This document shows positions 36,113-44,997 of a stretch of DNA of 64,000 nucleotides, piece by piece. The DNA is from Borrelia sp. HM. GTDB lineage: Bacteria; Spirochaetota; Spirochaetia; Borreliales; Borreliaceae. Position numbers and translations under genes: made by a program. The notes beneath the pieces were generated by a model. The model had not been told where the DNA came from. It ran no database searches and worked only from the letters and a program-made list of their open reading frames with translations. Positions within the stretch are counted from its first letter, which is position 1; every line of letters starts with the position of its first letter. The stretch spans positions 248,001 through 312,000 of the forward strand of contig NZ_AP024401.1 of the NCBI RefSeq assembly GCF_019669085.1, in the 5' to 3' direction.

Positions 36113-37483
36113 GTGTTACCATTATTAATAATACTTTCCTCAATTGCGATATCTGCTTTAATATTTTTATTATTCAGAATAACAATAGTAAACTCAAAAA
36201 CAAGAAATAAAGGTAAAAATAATAGAACAAAAAAATTAATAGAAAAAGCTGAAAATATATTAAAAGCAAATCCAAATGAAATAAACGCTTTACAAACTCT
36301 AAATGACTATTATTATTCTACTAAAAACTATGAAAACGGCATTAAATATGCTAAAAAACTATGCCAATTCATAGAAGAAAATCCTACAAATCAAGAAATA
36401 GATTCTTTTAAAGCTTTCTTAAGCTACGGTGTTTATAATCTTGAGAGAAATTTTAATCTAGAAGCATTAAAGTTTCTTAAAAAAGCATATTTTATTAAAA
36501 AAGGTGATGTAGATGCAAATTATTACCTTGGAGTAGCCTTCCTAAAAAATGCACACTACAAAGAAGCTCTCCATTACCTTGTAAAGATATACAAATTGAA
36601 CAGAAACAATTATGATGCCTTAAAACACATAGGAATAGCACTATTTTACACAGGAAACTATAATAAAGCTGTTGGAATATTTAATAGTATAAATAAGCAC
36701 ATACAAAATGATGTACATGTTCTATTAATATATGCCCAGTCTTTAGCTCAACTAAATCAAGATCAACTTGCACTTGAAATAGCAAAAAAAATAAGAAATA
36801 GAGATGGAATGACATACGAATCTCTTCTAATTGAAGCTGATATTAATTCAAAAAATAATAATCTAGCAAAACTAGAAAATAATGTTAGAGAAATACTTAA
36901 AATTAAACCTGATTTACCTCCTAAAATATCCATTAAATTATTTGGCACACTAGGAGAACTTTACATAGAATCTGAAAATTATAAAAAAGCAGCAGAAGCA
37001 TTTACTCAAGTTGAAAGACTTGATCCAAACTATCCAAAAATTGCTGAAAAACTTGAATTTAGTAAAAGATTAAGTGAAAATTTAGCACTAAGAATATATC
37101 TCAAAAGCTCACAAGAAAAATTTGAAAGCTTAGCTAATGAAATTATTCTTATGCTCTACAAAAATAAGTTTCAAATAAGATATACAAAAATAAATGAAAT
37201 AAACTTACAATTTATAGATATAAACTTCCAACTATCAAATAATCAATGGGAAGAAAATTTAATAGTCAGATTTGTTAGAACAGATCAAAAAAATTTTGGT
37301 GAATTATTCTTAAAAGATCTTGTTGCAAAAACCAAAGAAAACAAATTAAAAGGCTTATGCATCGCACCAGCTACATTTTCTGATAAAGCCAAACAAATTA
37401 TTGAAGGTAGATTAATTGACATTGTAGAAGGTAAAAAATTAATGCAAATACTAAAAAAATTGGATATATCAAAGTATATATAG
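36113..37483 (+). CDS. Membrane-anchored TPR protein with Mrr-like degenerate nuclease tail
   Basis: 456 residues, start GTG with AGGAG eight bases upstream. One N-terminal membrane helix (about 3-22) is followed by a basic segment. Seven or so TPR repeats run from about 40 to 320, for example ANYYLGVAFLKNAHYKEALH and YNKAVGIFNSI. The last 100 residues resemble the Mrr/restriction-endonuclease-like fold: LFLKDLVAKTKENKLKGLCI, then ATFSDKAKQIIEGRLIDIVE and a final KKLMQILKKL. The expected (E/Q)xK catalytic strand reads VRFVR, so nuclease activity is doubtful. It is divergent from the slt cluster. Confidence 0.75.
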   Translation: MLPLLIILSSIAISALIFLLFRITIVNSKTRNKGKNNRTKKLIEKAENILKANPNEINALQTLNDYYYSTKNYENGIKYAKKLCQFIEENPTNQEIDSFKAFLSYGVYNLERNFNLEALKFLKKAYFIKKGDVDANYYLGVAFLKNAHYKEALHYLVKIYKLNRNNYDALKHIGIALFYTGNYNKAVGIFNSINKHIQNDVHVLLIYAQSLAQLNQDQLALEIAKKIRNRDGMTYESLLIEADINSKNNNLAKLENNVREILKIKPDLPPKISIKLFGTLGELYIESENYKKAAEAFTQVERLDPNYPKIAEKLEFSKRLSENLALRIYLKSSQEKFESLANEIILMLYKNKFQIRYTKINEINLQFIDINFQLSNNQWEENLIVRFVRTDQKNFGELFLKDLVAKTKENKLKGLCIAPATFSDKAKQIIEGRLIDIVEGKKLMQILKKLDISKYI

Positions 37484-37486
37484 CAA

Positions 37487-38746
37487 TTATCTAAGGTACT
37501 TCATAGGATTTCCAGTTTTCCCATCCTTAAAAATGGTGAAATGTAAATGATTACCTGTGCTATATCCTGTACTTCCCATACGTCCTATTATTTGTCCCCT
37601 TGATACTCTTTGTCCAGATTTAACCGCAAAAGAACCTAAATGAGCATAAAGCGTTTGAAAACCATTATTATGAGAGATAATAATATATTTTCCATATCCT
37701 CCAATATTAAAACCAACTTTTACAACAACACCTTCCTTTGTTGCTAAAATGGGAGTATTGGCTGCATTTGCAATATCAATTCCATTATGAAAACTAATAG
37801 TCTTAGTAAAAGGATCAGGACGATATCCATAACTTGATGTAATAACTCCTTGGGTTGGAAATAAAAAAGTTTCTCCTAAGGCGTTTCTAAGCAATGTGCG
37901 AGACATCCTTCCTCCTGGAACAAATAACTTTTGACCTAAATGTAGCACTTCATTATCAAGATTATTAGCATCAAGAATATCTACTTTGGAAACTTTGTAT
38001 TTGTTTGCAATAGATGAGAGAGAATCATTTTTCTCAACAGTATAAAGAATCCCCTTCATATTAGGCACATTAATAATCAGATTGGGCTTAATACTCCTTA
38101 CATCCTTAATATTATTATAAGAAATTAAAGTCTCACTTGTTATGTTATACCTAGCAGCAATATGAGAAAGTGTTTCTCCCGGCTTAATTTCATGTTCAAC
38201 CACTTTTAAAATAAAAGGTTTCCTTAGCGTTGTCTCATAATCATTCGTATCTACTCCAAATAGATAATTATTAATTTGAGCTAAGTCTTGGTCGCTATAG
38301 TATAAAAAAGTATCAATAAAATGATCCTTAGGGAAACTAAGCTTATTGAGAAAAATATAAGAACCATAATATGAAAAAACATCCAAATAAAATATTATTA
38401 TTAAAGCAAAAATTATCGCATTCAATTTAAAAATAAAATTATAAGTTGGATTAATATCACAAGCATTCATTGTTTTAAGTCCAGAATTATTATAAAAAGA
38501 TCGATACTTATAACCATCAATGCTTACAATTCTAAATCTAACTAAATTTAAAAGTAAGGATGTTATTACACTAAAAAGTTTTTTAAAACTCTTTGTAGAA
38601 TAAAAAAAATGATTATTTTTTTTTCTATTATAACCTTTATTAATATTACGAAAATCTCTTGATTCAAAATTACCCTCAACAGCTTTATTAAATAAAAAAT
38701 TTTTGTTCCTTTTAAATACATTCTGTTCTTTTTTTGGTATAATCAT
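37487..38746 (-). CDS. LysM/M23 peptidoglycan peptidase, membrane-anchored
   Basis: About 419 residues from the ATG at 38746; an ATG at 38758 is also in frame but overlaps a TATAAT box. A basic cytoplasmic N-terminus of roughly 100 residues and one membrane helix (about 105-125) come first. Two LysM glycan-binding motifs follow (IKPGETLSHIAARYNITSET and EKNDSLSSIANKYKVSKVDI), then an intact M23 domain with FHNGIDIA, YAHLGSF and GNHLHFTIF. It should bind and cut peptidoglycan in the periplasm. It is convergent with the TPR gene, three bases apart, and divergent from lepB. Confidence 0.9.
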   Translation of the reverse strand: MIIPKKEQNVFKRNKNFLFNKAVEGNFESRDFRNINKGYNRKKNNHFFYSTKSFKKLFSVITSLLLNLVRFRIVSIDGYKYRSFYNNSGLKTMNACDINPTYNFIFKLNAIIFALIIIFYLDVFSYYGSYIFLNKLSFPKDHFIDTFLYYSDQDLAQINNYLFGVDTNDYETTLRKPFILKVVEHEIKPGETLSHIAARYNITSETLISYNNIKDVRSIKPNLIINVPNMKGILYTVEKNDSLSSIANKYKVSKVDILDANNLDNEVLHLGQKLFVPGGRMSRTLLRNALGETFLFPTQGVITSSYGYRPDPFTKTISFHNGIDIANAANTPILATKEGVVVKVGFNIGGYGKYIIISHNNGFQTLYAHLGSFAVKSGQRVSRGQIIGRMGSTGYSTGNHLHFTIFKDGKTGNPMKYLR

Positions 38747-38802
38747 AGCATGCCTCATTATACACTATACACTAGAATCCTAAATTTATTAAAACACTAT
38801 CA

Positions 38803-39312
38803 ATGAAGATTCCAGAATTTATAAAACAAAAATTAGCACCTATGATACTAGCTTTAATATTAATGCTTATAATCATCAAAGTATTCATATCTTTCCATTT
38901 AGTCAAAGGTTCTTCAATGTCACCAATAATCTTAGAAAAACATTGGATAATAAATAACAAACTAGCCTATGGACTAAGAACAAATAATAAAGGTGCATAT
39001 ATCATATTATGGAACACTCCAAAAAAAAATGAAATGGTACTCATTAAAGACCCGATATCCCAAAAAATATCTGTCAAAAAAATTTTTGCTATACCAGGAG
39101 AAAAATTTATAAATCTAGCAAAAAATGTAATATCTATACATAACTCAAATTTTCATATAAATGAAAATCATCTAAAAAACCTACAAAGTAAATCTATCCC
39201 AAAAGGATACTACTTAGTAATAGGAGAAAATAGACAAGTTTCCATTGATTCAAGAAAATATGGATTTATCAACATAAATAATATTATTGGAAAAATAATA
39301 TACTGTCTTTAA
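38803..39312 (+). CDS. lepB: Signal peptidase I
   Basis: This membrane serine protease removes signal peptides from exported proteins. 169 residues, short but with all boxes. A single membrane helix (about 12-30) is followed by the catalytic Ser38 (VKGSSMSPI), the Lys92 general base (SVKKIFAIPGE), and the final box GENRQVSIDSRKYG. No Shine-Dalgarno precedes the ATG, and an AT box (TATTAA, 38787-38792) lies about ten bases upstream, so translation may be leaderless. It is divergent from the LysM/M23 gene across a very short spacer. Borrelia carries more than one signal peptidase I; this position matches BB0263 from memory. Confidence 0.92.
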   Translation: MKIPEFIKQKLAPMILALILMLIIIKVFISFHLVKGSSMSPIILEKHWIINNKLAYGLRTNNKGAYIILWNTPKKNEMVLIKDPISQKISVKKIFAIPGEKFINLAKNVISIHNSNFHINENHLKNLQSKSIPKGYYLVIGENRQVSIDSRKYGFININNIIGKIIYCL

Positions 39313-39380
39313 TAAATCTTATAAATAAACATCAAAAACATCAAAATAAATTATTAGATAATGCAATCAAGTTTAACATC

Positions 39381-40838
39381 TTATAAAGAAGCAATCATAC
39401 CTTCTTTTTGAACATCACTATTAGAAGCACTTGTCATCCTTATTTGAATTAACTTAAAAGCATTAGTATCTAAATCTTTGGCAGAAACGCTTAAAATACC
39501 ACTTTCATCCAAACTAAAAAGTATTTCTATCTTAGGAATGCCTTTTAAAGCTTTTTGTATACTACTAAAGAAAAATCTACCTATAGAATAATTTAAAGAT
39601 GCATTATTATATTCACCCTGAAGTACATGCACCTCAATCTCTTCTTGATAATCGTTAGTTGTTGTAAATATTCTTTTTTCACAAATTGGCAATAAAGTAT
39701 TTTTCTTAATTAATGTAAAAAACCCATCATTATAAGTTTCAATACCAAGAGAATAAGGCGTCACATCTTTAAAGCTAATAAGGGCACTATTACTTGAAAT
39801 ACTAAAAGCATGAATGCCTGCTCCATTGGCAACAACTTCATCTTGATTTAATGAATCTAAAACTTCAATTTTAGGAAAAATTTCATTTAATCTCTCTTTT
39901 ACTAAAGGGATTCTTGTTGAACCTCCTGAGAGTATTATTTTTGAAATAAGACTAGATTTAATTCCTGAATCAGCAATACATTCATTAGTAAGACAAATGG
40001 TTTGTTCTATAAATTTACTGATCATAAAATTAAAATCATCTCTTTTAAGCTTATAATTTAAATGTTTTCCATCAAGAAAAGGTAATATAATATTAACTTC
40101 ATCCATAATAGATAAATTTTTTTTAGCCTCTTCTATCCTATCTCTTATCTGCTCAAGAATAACAATATCATCTAGATTGATATTTGGATATTCTTCTTTA
40201 AAATGAGCCAAAACTTGCTTTTCTATAACTTCATTAAAATTATTTCCGCCAAGTCTATTTTCACCTTTAATTGCAAGAACAGTATAAGTATCATTCTGTT
40301 TTTCTAAAAGAGTAACATCAAAAGTTCCACCACCAAGGTCATAAACAAGAAAAAATCCATCTATTTGTTTTTCAAAAGCATAAGAAAGAGCTGCTGAAGT
40401 TGGTTCATTAAGTATTGCCTGACACTTTAATCCAGCAAGCCTTGCAGCTTCTATAACGCCCCTTCTTTGAATTTCAGAAAAATAAGCAGGAACAGTTATT
40501 ACAACATCACAAACCTCTGTGCCTAAAAACTTTTCAGCATTCATCTTCACATGCAAAAGTAAGTAAGATGCAATATCCTCAGCTCTATATGTACTATCGC
40601 CTACTTTATAAAAAATTTCGGTACCTATATTGCTCTTAAAATTATAAAAAGTATTATCTGGATTTACTAATATCTGATGTTTCGCAACACTACCAACAAT
40701 AACACCAGAATCTGTAAAAGATACGATAGAGGGTGTTATTCTTTCACCCCTATCATTTAATATTATTCTACAATTAACATCAAAGTAAGATGCTACAGTA
40801 TTTGTAGTACCAAGATCTATACCTATCCATTTTTTCAT
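39381..40838 (-). CDS. Short DnaK/Hsp70-like ATPase
   Basis: 485 residues against about 635 for DnaK. The nucleotide-binding domain is complete: IGIDLGTTNTVAS at the start, VITVPAYFSEIQRRG, then FLVYDLGGGTFDVTLLEKQN and IILSGGSTRIPLV. A beta-sandwich substrate domain follows (SLGIETYNDGFFTLIKKNTL), but the C-terminal helical lid is missing. It resembles HscC-type short Hsp70s, probably with weak or specialised client binding. It is the last gene of the motility block. Its ATG shares one base with the stop of the SwrB-like gene. The convergent lepB ends 68 bases away and no strong terminator was seen between them. Confidence 0.88.
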   Translation of the reverse strand: MKKWIGIDLGTTNTVASYFDVNCRIILNDRGERITPSIVSFTDSGVIVGSVAKHQILVNPDNTFYNFKSNIGTEIFYKVGDSTYRAEDIASYLLLHVKMNAEKFLGTEVCDVVITVPAYFSEIQRRGVIEAARLAGLKCQAILNEPTSAALSYAFEKQIDGFFLVYDLGGGTFDVTLLEKQNDTYTVLAIKGENRLGGNNFNEVIEKQVLAHFKEEYPNINLDDIVILEQIRDRIEEAKKNLSIMDEVNIILPFLDGKHLNYKLKRDDFNFMISKFIEQTICLTNECIADSGIKSSLISKIILSGGSTRIPLVKERLNEIFPKIEVLDSLNQDEVVANGAGIHAFSISSNSALISFKDVTPYSLGIETYNDGFFTLIKKNTLLPICEKRIFTTTNDYQEEIEVHVLQGEYNNASLNYSIGRFFFSSIQKALKGIPKIEILFSLDESGILSVSAKDLDTNAFKLIQIRMTSASNSDVQKEGMIASL

Positions 40839-41335
40839 TAACTACCTCTATGAATTGAAACAATTAACTCAATTTCACCCAAATCCAATTTCAATTTTTT
40901 GGCAATAACTTCTAAAGACATTCCTTGTTCATAAAGCGAAATAACTTGTTGACGAATATCATATGTTTCTTTAAGCATATTTTTCTCAATAGTAGGTATA
41001 GCATAATTTAAATTACTTTTATAAGTATTAACATCACCTTTCATACTAAAATTATTACTTCCCATTGAAATTGAACTAGCATTAAATCCTAGCAATCTTT
41101 GATCAAGTATTTCTATTCTTTCATCGACTTCCTTAATAATCCTATTTAAACTCTCAATTTTTATTTCAATAATATTTATATTCCTATCAGTAGCTTGATT
41201 AATTTCAATAATAGTCTTGTCTACCTCACTTCTAAACTTCCTAAGTATGCTATTAGACTTTATTTTTAAACCAATATAAATATGAAAATATACAAAAACA
41301 AATATAATTAAAATAAAACAAAAAACAACAAACAT
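40838..41335 (-). CDS. SwrB-like single-pass membrane protein
   Basis: 165 residues: an N-terminal membrane helix (1-24), a coiled coil (about 28-85, including NIIEIKIESLNRIIKEVDER), a polar linker and a C-terminal helix-turn-helix-like motif, ISLYEQGMSLEVIAKKLKLD then LGEIELIVSIH. This layout and the C-terminal motif match the Firmicutes SwrB/DUF2802-type proteins. B. subtilis SwrB sits at the end of the fla/che operon and promotes flagellar export gate assembly. Position at the end of this flagellar block supports the same idea. It is probably translationally coupled to the next gene. The match is by eye only. Confidence 0.6.
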   Translation of the reverse strand: MFVVFCFILIIFVFVYFHIYIGLKIKSNSILRKFRSEVDKTIIEINQATDRNINIIEIKIESLNRIIKEVDERIEILDQRLLGFNASSISMGSNNFSMKGDVNTYKSNLNYAIPTIEKNMLKETYDIRQQVISLYEQGMSLEVIAKKLKLDLGEIELIVSIHRGS

Positions 41336-41355
41336 ACAGAATGTCCTATATTAAA

Positions 41356-41667
41356 CTATCGATCAATATCAACGTTTTTTCCAATTTTTGGGTCACTTAA
41401 ATTATTATCACATATATCAGATAAGCTTTCCTTATCAATCTTAGCCTTTGACCCTGTAACAAAATCATGCTGAGCATCCTTAAGCTCATCAATTGGCTGT
41501 ATACTAATTATTGAAGAATCAACATGCTCTTTTTTGTATTGATCAACATTCACATTTTTATCATCCCTTATCTTCTTTTCTCTTAAATCTTTATTTGAAA
41601 TTTCAGTAGCATGAAAAGCACTCTGTGAAATTATTTTCCCAACCGAAAATGAATCATTAACATCCAT
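41356..41667 (-). CDS. Small charged protein of the flagellar operon, unknown
   Basis: 103 residues, hydrophilic, rich in Asp, Lys, Ser and Ile, without signal peptide, membrane helix or cysteine motif beyond one Cys near residue 87. It is probably largely disordered. It lies between the FapA-like and SwrB-like genes with spacers of about 20-30 bases, in the same direction and base composition, so it is probably a real co-transcribed gene. TATAGGAG gives a ribosome site before the ATG at 41667. No family was recognised. Confidence 0.65.
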   Translation of the reverse strand: MDVNDSFSVGKIISQSAFHATEISNKDLREKKIRDDKNVNVDQYKKEHVDSSIISIQPIDELKDAQHDFVTGSKAKIDKESLSDICDNNLSDPKIGKNVDIDR

Positions 41668-41696
41668 AAAGCAACTCCTATAATAACTACAACAAT

Positions 41697-43601
41697 CTAT
41701 TCATGTGATTTAAAAGGAATATAAGCTATCATTTTAATGATGCTGTCATCCTCTATAAAGGTAATATTACTATAATCTCTTGGAAGTTCATAATAAGCAT
41801 CCTTAATATGCAACTTAACCCCAGCATAAGCAATATATTCAACAAAAACTTTACCATCAGTCTTGCTATTTTCAAGCTTTACTTGTAAACTTGCTTGCTT
41901 ATCTTTCACCATCTTTATTTCTAAAACTAAAATATCTCTCTCATTAATAAGTTCTTCACAACTATCAATTTTTATAGACTTATCAGCTTTATCAACTGTA
42001 AGTTCAATATTTTTCTTTAAAGAAAAAATATCTTTCACCAAATCTTCTAACCGTTTCTCAATTTTTACAAGATATTCAGTAAGTTTAAATAGCAAATCTT
42101 TTATTTCAGGATCAAAACCAAGACAAAGAGAAGTTTCAGCATTACCCTCAGAACCAATAGAATATGCTCTAACCTCTTCTCTTGCACTAATGTAAGAACC
42201 AACTATCTTAGATTTTTTACCAATGCAAAGTACTTTCTTTTGAGAAGAAACATAAGAATTGACAATTCCTCTTATAACTTCAATATCACCCTCAGATCGC
42301 ACATTAACATTTTCTAAAAACTTAGACTTAATATATTTTTTTGCATAAATCTCTGCATCACCCTTTCCATTAACGCCACTTCGAAGAAGAATAGAACCCT
42401 CAGTATATAAATTACATCTACCAACAAGTCCATTGACTTCTATTCCACTCTTAGCCATAATGTTATATCCATCTAAAACACTTCCCTTAACAAGAACCAT
42501 ACCATTATTTACTATATTCCCAGTAGCAGGACCAACATCCCCTTCAATGATATAAACATCATGTACAGAAATCACACCATTTATAATAGATATATACCCA
42601 TTACATCCTGAAACAATCTTATTTCCTTCTCTTAAAGTATTCTCTCCCAAAATCAGCTCTAATTCACGACCACTATCTGCTGGCAATATTTTTCCAAATA
42701 CAGTGTATCCATCAACACCCTTTGATAAGGGAATAATCTCTGCCAGTTCCTCTCCTTGTTCAACGTTTCTCAACTCACTTTCTGGAGAACCATATGAACC
42801 TAAATATTTACTCCTAGCAATAAAATTAATATAAGAATCTCTCCCTCTAACAGGGTAAACTCCCCTTGCCATCTCAACTGGTTCACCATAAAATGGACAA
42901 TCTACAAACTCTTTTATTTTATCTTTAAGAAATGCTTTATCTGATATTCCATATTTTTTGAGAATATTATAAATATCTTTTTCTAAAATTTCAGCACCAT
43001 TAGGTCCAGGAGCAGTAAACTCAATAGTTACTGACATTGAATCTTCTGATATATGAACCATCATAGTTACACTCTCAGAAAGATCAGCCTCAAAAATAGC
43101 CACTTGTTCATAAGTACCACTAGCACGATTAACTACAACTCTAACAATCTCTCTATCTAAATCTTTAATATTATTATATGACTCAAGTTTATCCATTACG
43201 TCTTTAAGATTCACAACACTTCCATCTCCTTGAGCACCAGTAACTTTTAAAAATACTCCCCTTGTAGTTCTTTTGATAAAAAATTTACCATCCTGCAAGA
43301 CAACTTCCTCAGATTTATCCTGCGAGCTTAAAACATTGAAAATACCAAATTTTGTATAAGAATTCTTATAAGCAGCTATTTTCCATTTTTTCTTACCATA
43401 TCCAAATATCCCGTCACTACCCCTTACTAAAATCTCATAATCCAAGTCTTTATAAGGAATCGATAGTTCTAAAGAAGCATCATTTAAAGCTTCCTCAAGA
43501 GTATCTGCCTCTAATTCTATTAAATTAACATTCCTCTCTTTTTCTAAATAGTGTTTAATTTTACTCCTAAACTCAGAAAGATCAACCATGATACTACTCA
43601 T
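41697..43601 (-). CDS. Jag_N / FapA (DUF342) domain protein
   Basis: About 634 residues. I start it at the ATG at 43601, where GAGG lies seven bases upstream; an ATG at 43607 overlaps the previous stop. The N-terminal 75 residues match a Jag_N domain (LEADTLEEALNDASLELSIP and GSDGIFGYGKKKW). The FapA/DUF342 beta-helix region runs from about 150 to 480, with VYIIEGDVGPATGNIVNNGM and KSGIEVNGLVGRC turns. A coiled coil and a small C-terminal beta domain end it. FapA proteins are polymer-forming relatives of the bactofilin-type beta-helix. Their role next to FlhF/FlhG is unknown, but the position suggests flagellar placement or assembly. Confidence 0.85.
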   Translation of the reverse strand: MSSIMVDLSEFRSKIKHYLEKERNVNLIELEADTLEEALNDASLELSIPYKDLDYEILVRGSDGIFGYGKKKWKIAAYKNSYTKFGIFNVLSSQDKSEEVVLQDGKFFIKRTTRGVFLKVTGAQGDGSVVNLKDVMDKLESYNNIKDLDREIVRVVVNRASGTYEQVAIFEADLSESVTMMVHISEDSMSVTIEFTAPGPNGAEILEKDIYNILKKYGISDKAFLKDKIKEFVDCPFYGEPVEMARGVYPVRGRDSYINFIARSKYLGSYGSPESELRNVEQGEELAEIIPLSKGVDGYTVFGKILPADSGRELELILGENTLREGNKIVSGCNGYISIINGVISVHDVYIIEGDVGPATGNIVNNGMVLVKGSVLDGYNIMAKSGIEVNGLVGRCNLYTEGSILLRSGVNGKGDAEIYAKKYIKSKFLENVNVRSEGDIEVIRGIVNSYVSSQKKVLCIGKKSKIVGSYISAREEVRAYSIGSEGNAETSLCLGFDPEIKDLLFKLTEYLVKIEKRLEDLVKDIFSLKKNIELTVDKADKSIKIDSCEELINERDILVLEIKMVKDKQASLQVKLENSKTDGKVFVEYIAYAGVKLHIKDAYYELPRDYSNITFIEDDSIIKMIAYIPFKSHE

Positions 43602-43603
43602 AA

Positions 43604-44089
43604 TCATTCCTCTTTATCATTAATTAAAATTTTGATAGTCTCGGCAACAATTTTTGGATCAGTCTTTTCAATATATGAAACCTGATTTGATAATCCACCT
43701 TTCAATTTACTTGTTTGAATATCTCTATCAAATGTACTCAATTCTTTAGCAAATTTTATATTGTCATCACAATCATTTACATTATTAAAAGAAACATCCT
43801 CAGAAAAAGTATGCATACTATCTGATTTAGGCTTATAGTGTATATCTTCATTAAAATCTTTCTTAGTAGTATCATCACCTAAACTATCACTTTGAAAAAG
43901 ATTATAAAAATGCTTTTTATATATAAAATCAAGCAAAAGCCCAATACAAAAAAAAACAATAAACAAAAAAAGTGCCCTAAACAATATTGCAATAAAAGTA
44001 ACACGAGCAAGAATGCCAAGCAAAACTGAAAGAATAAATGCAAACGTACTAAACAATAAAACATATTTGTTTAACTTATTCAATAACAT
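43604..44089 (-). CDS. Two-helix membrane protein of the flagellar operon, unknown
   Basis: 161 residues. Two membrane helices (about 8-30 and 32-55) are followed by a cytoplasmic acidic, serine/asparagine-rich tail. The tail ends in a short amphipathic helix, DPKIVAETIKILINDKEE, that may be a protein-binding peptide. It lies nine bases after flhG and just before the FapA-like gene, in the same operon. No family was recognised. Its co-location with flhF and flhG suggests a function at the flagellated cell pole. Confidence 0.75.
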   Translation of the reverse strand: MLLNKLNKYVLLFSTFAFILSVLLGILARVTFIAILFRALFLFIVFFCIGLLLDFIYKKHFYNLFQSDSLGDDTTKKDFNEDIHYKPKSDSMHTFSEDVSFNNVNDCDDNIKFAKELSTFDRDIQTSKLKGGLSNQVSYIEKTDPKIVAETIKILINDKEE

Positions 44090-44097
44090 ATTACCTA

Positions 44098-44985
44098 CTA
44101 CTCCATCCCGAAAAATTTAGATATAAATCCTATTACACCCCTTCTTCTTTTATTATCAAGTTTAATCTCTTCAAGGGTAGCCACAATAGAATCCAAACAA
44201 TAACTAGCCTTGCTATTAGGATTTAATAAAATAAAAGGTCTCTGTTTAAAAACAGAATTCTTAATATTTTGATCCTCATAAATGTAGCCTAAATAATCTA
44301 TATTTAAATTCAAAAATTGACTTGATATATCGATAACCTTTTTAGCCACTACTTTGCCCTCACTTACATTGGCAACTCTATTTACAACAAGCCTTAAATT
44401 TTTTAAATTTTCCATTCGATGAGATAAAACCTTAATTATACCATAAGCATCAGTTATAGACGTAGGTTCTGGAGTTGTAACAATCACTACATCATCACTA
44501 GAAAATAAGAATGAAATAACCTGTCTTGAAATGCCAGCACTAGTATCTATGATCACTATATCATATTCATAAACTTTTAATAACTCTTTTATAAACTGAT
44601 TCATCTCAGCCTCTGATAAATCCAAAAGTTCTGTTGTTCCTGAAGCACCAGCTAAGAGATCAATATTATATTCTGTCTTTGTTATTACATCCTTAATATC
44701 TCGGCCTTGCATAATCATGTGATAAATACTGTACTTTGGAATAACTCCAAGCAAAATATTGATGTTAGCCATTCCAATATCAGCATCAAAAACTAAAACC
44801 TTTTTACCAAGACTTGAATACTTAAGAGCAATACCTACAGCAATGTTACTTTTACCCACACCACCCTTACCACTAGTAACAGCAATAAACCTTGTTTTAC
44901 TATTTTGAATTTTATCATCAACAGTAAAATTAGCCTTATTACTCAATCTCATAATATCACGTAAACTTTGAGCCTGATCTTCCAT
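44098..44985 (-). CDS. flhG: Flagellar number/placement ATPase FlhG (MinD-like)
   Basis: This MinD-family ATPase controls flagellar number and position by switching on the GTPase FlhF. 295 residues. The N-terminal DQAQSLR (residues 3-9) is exactly the DQAxxLR helix that FlhG uses to stimulate FlhF. The deviant Walker A KGGVGKS is at 40-46, and VLVFDADIGMANINILLGV and IIDTSAGISRQV complete the site. A C-terminal amphipathic tail (RRRGVIGFISKFFGM) fits membrane targeting. It is 12 bases downstream of flhF. It is often annotated ylxH in Borrelia. Confidence 0.93.
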   Translation of the reverse strand: MEDQAQSLRDIMRLSNKANFTVDDKIQNSKTRFIAVTSGKGGVGKSNIAVGIALKYSSLGKKVLVFDADIGMANINILLGVIPKYSIYHMIMQGRDIKDVITKTEYNIDLLAGASGTTELLDLSEAEMNQFIKELLKVYEYDIVIIDTSAGISRQVISFLFSSDDVVIVTTPEPTSITDAYGIIKVLSHRMENLKNLRLVVNRVANVSEGKVVAKKVIDISSQFLNLNIDYLGYIYEDQNIKNSVFKQRPFILLNPNSKASYCLDSIVATLEEIKLDNKRRRGVIGFISKFFGME

Positions 44986-44997
44986 TATATATTATCC

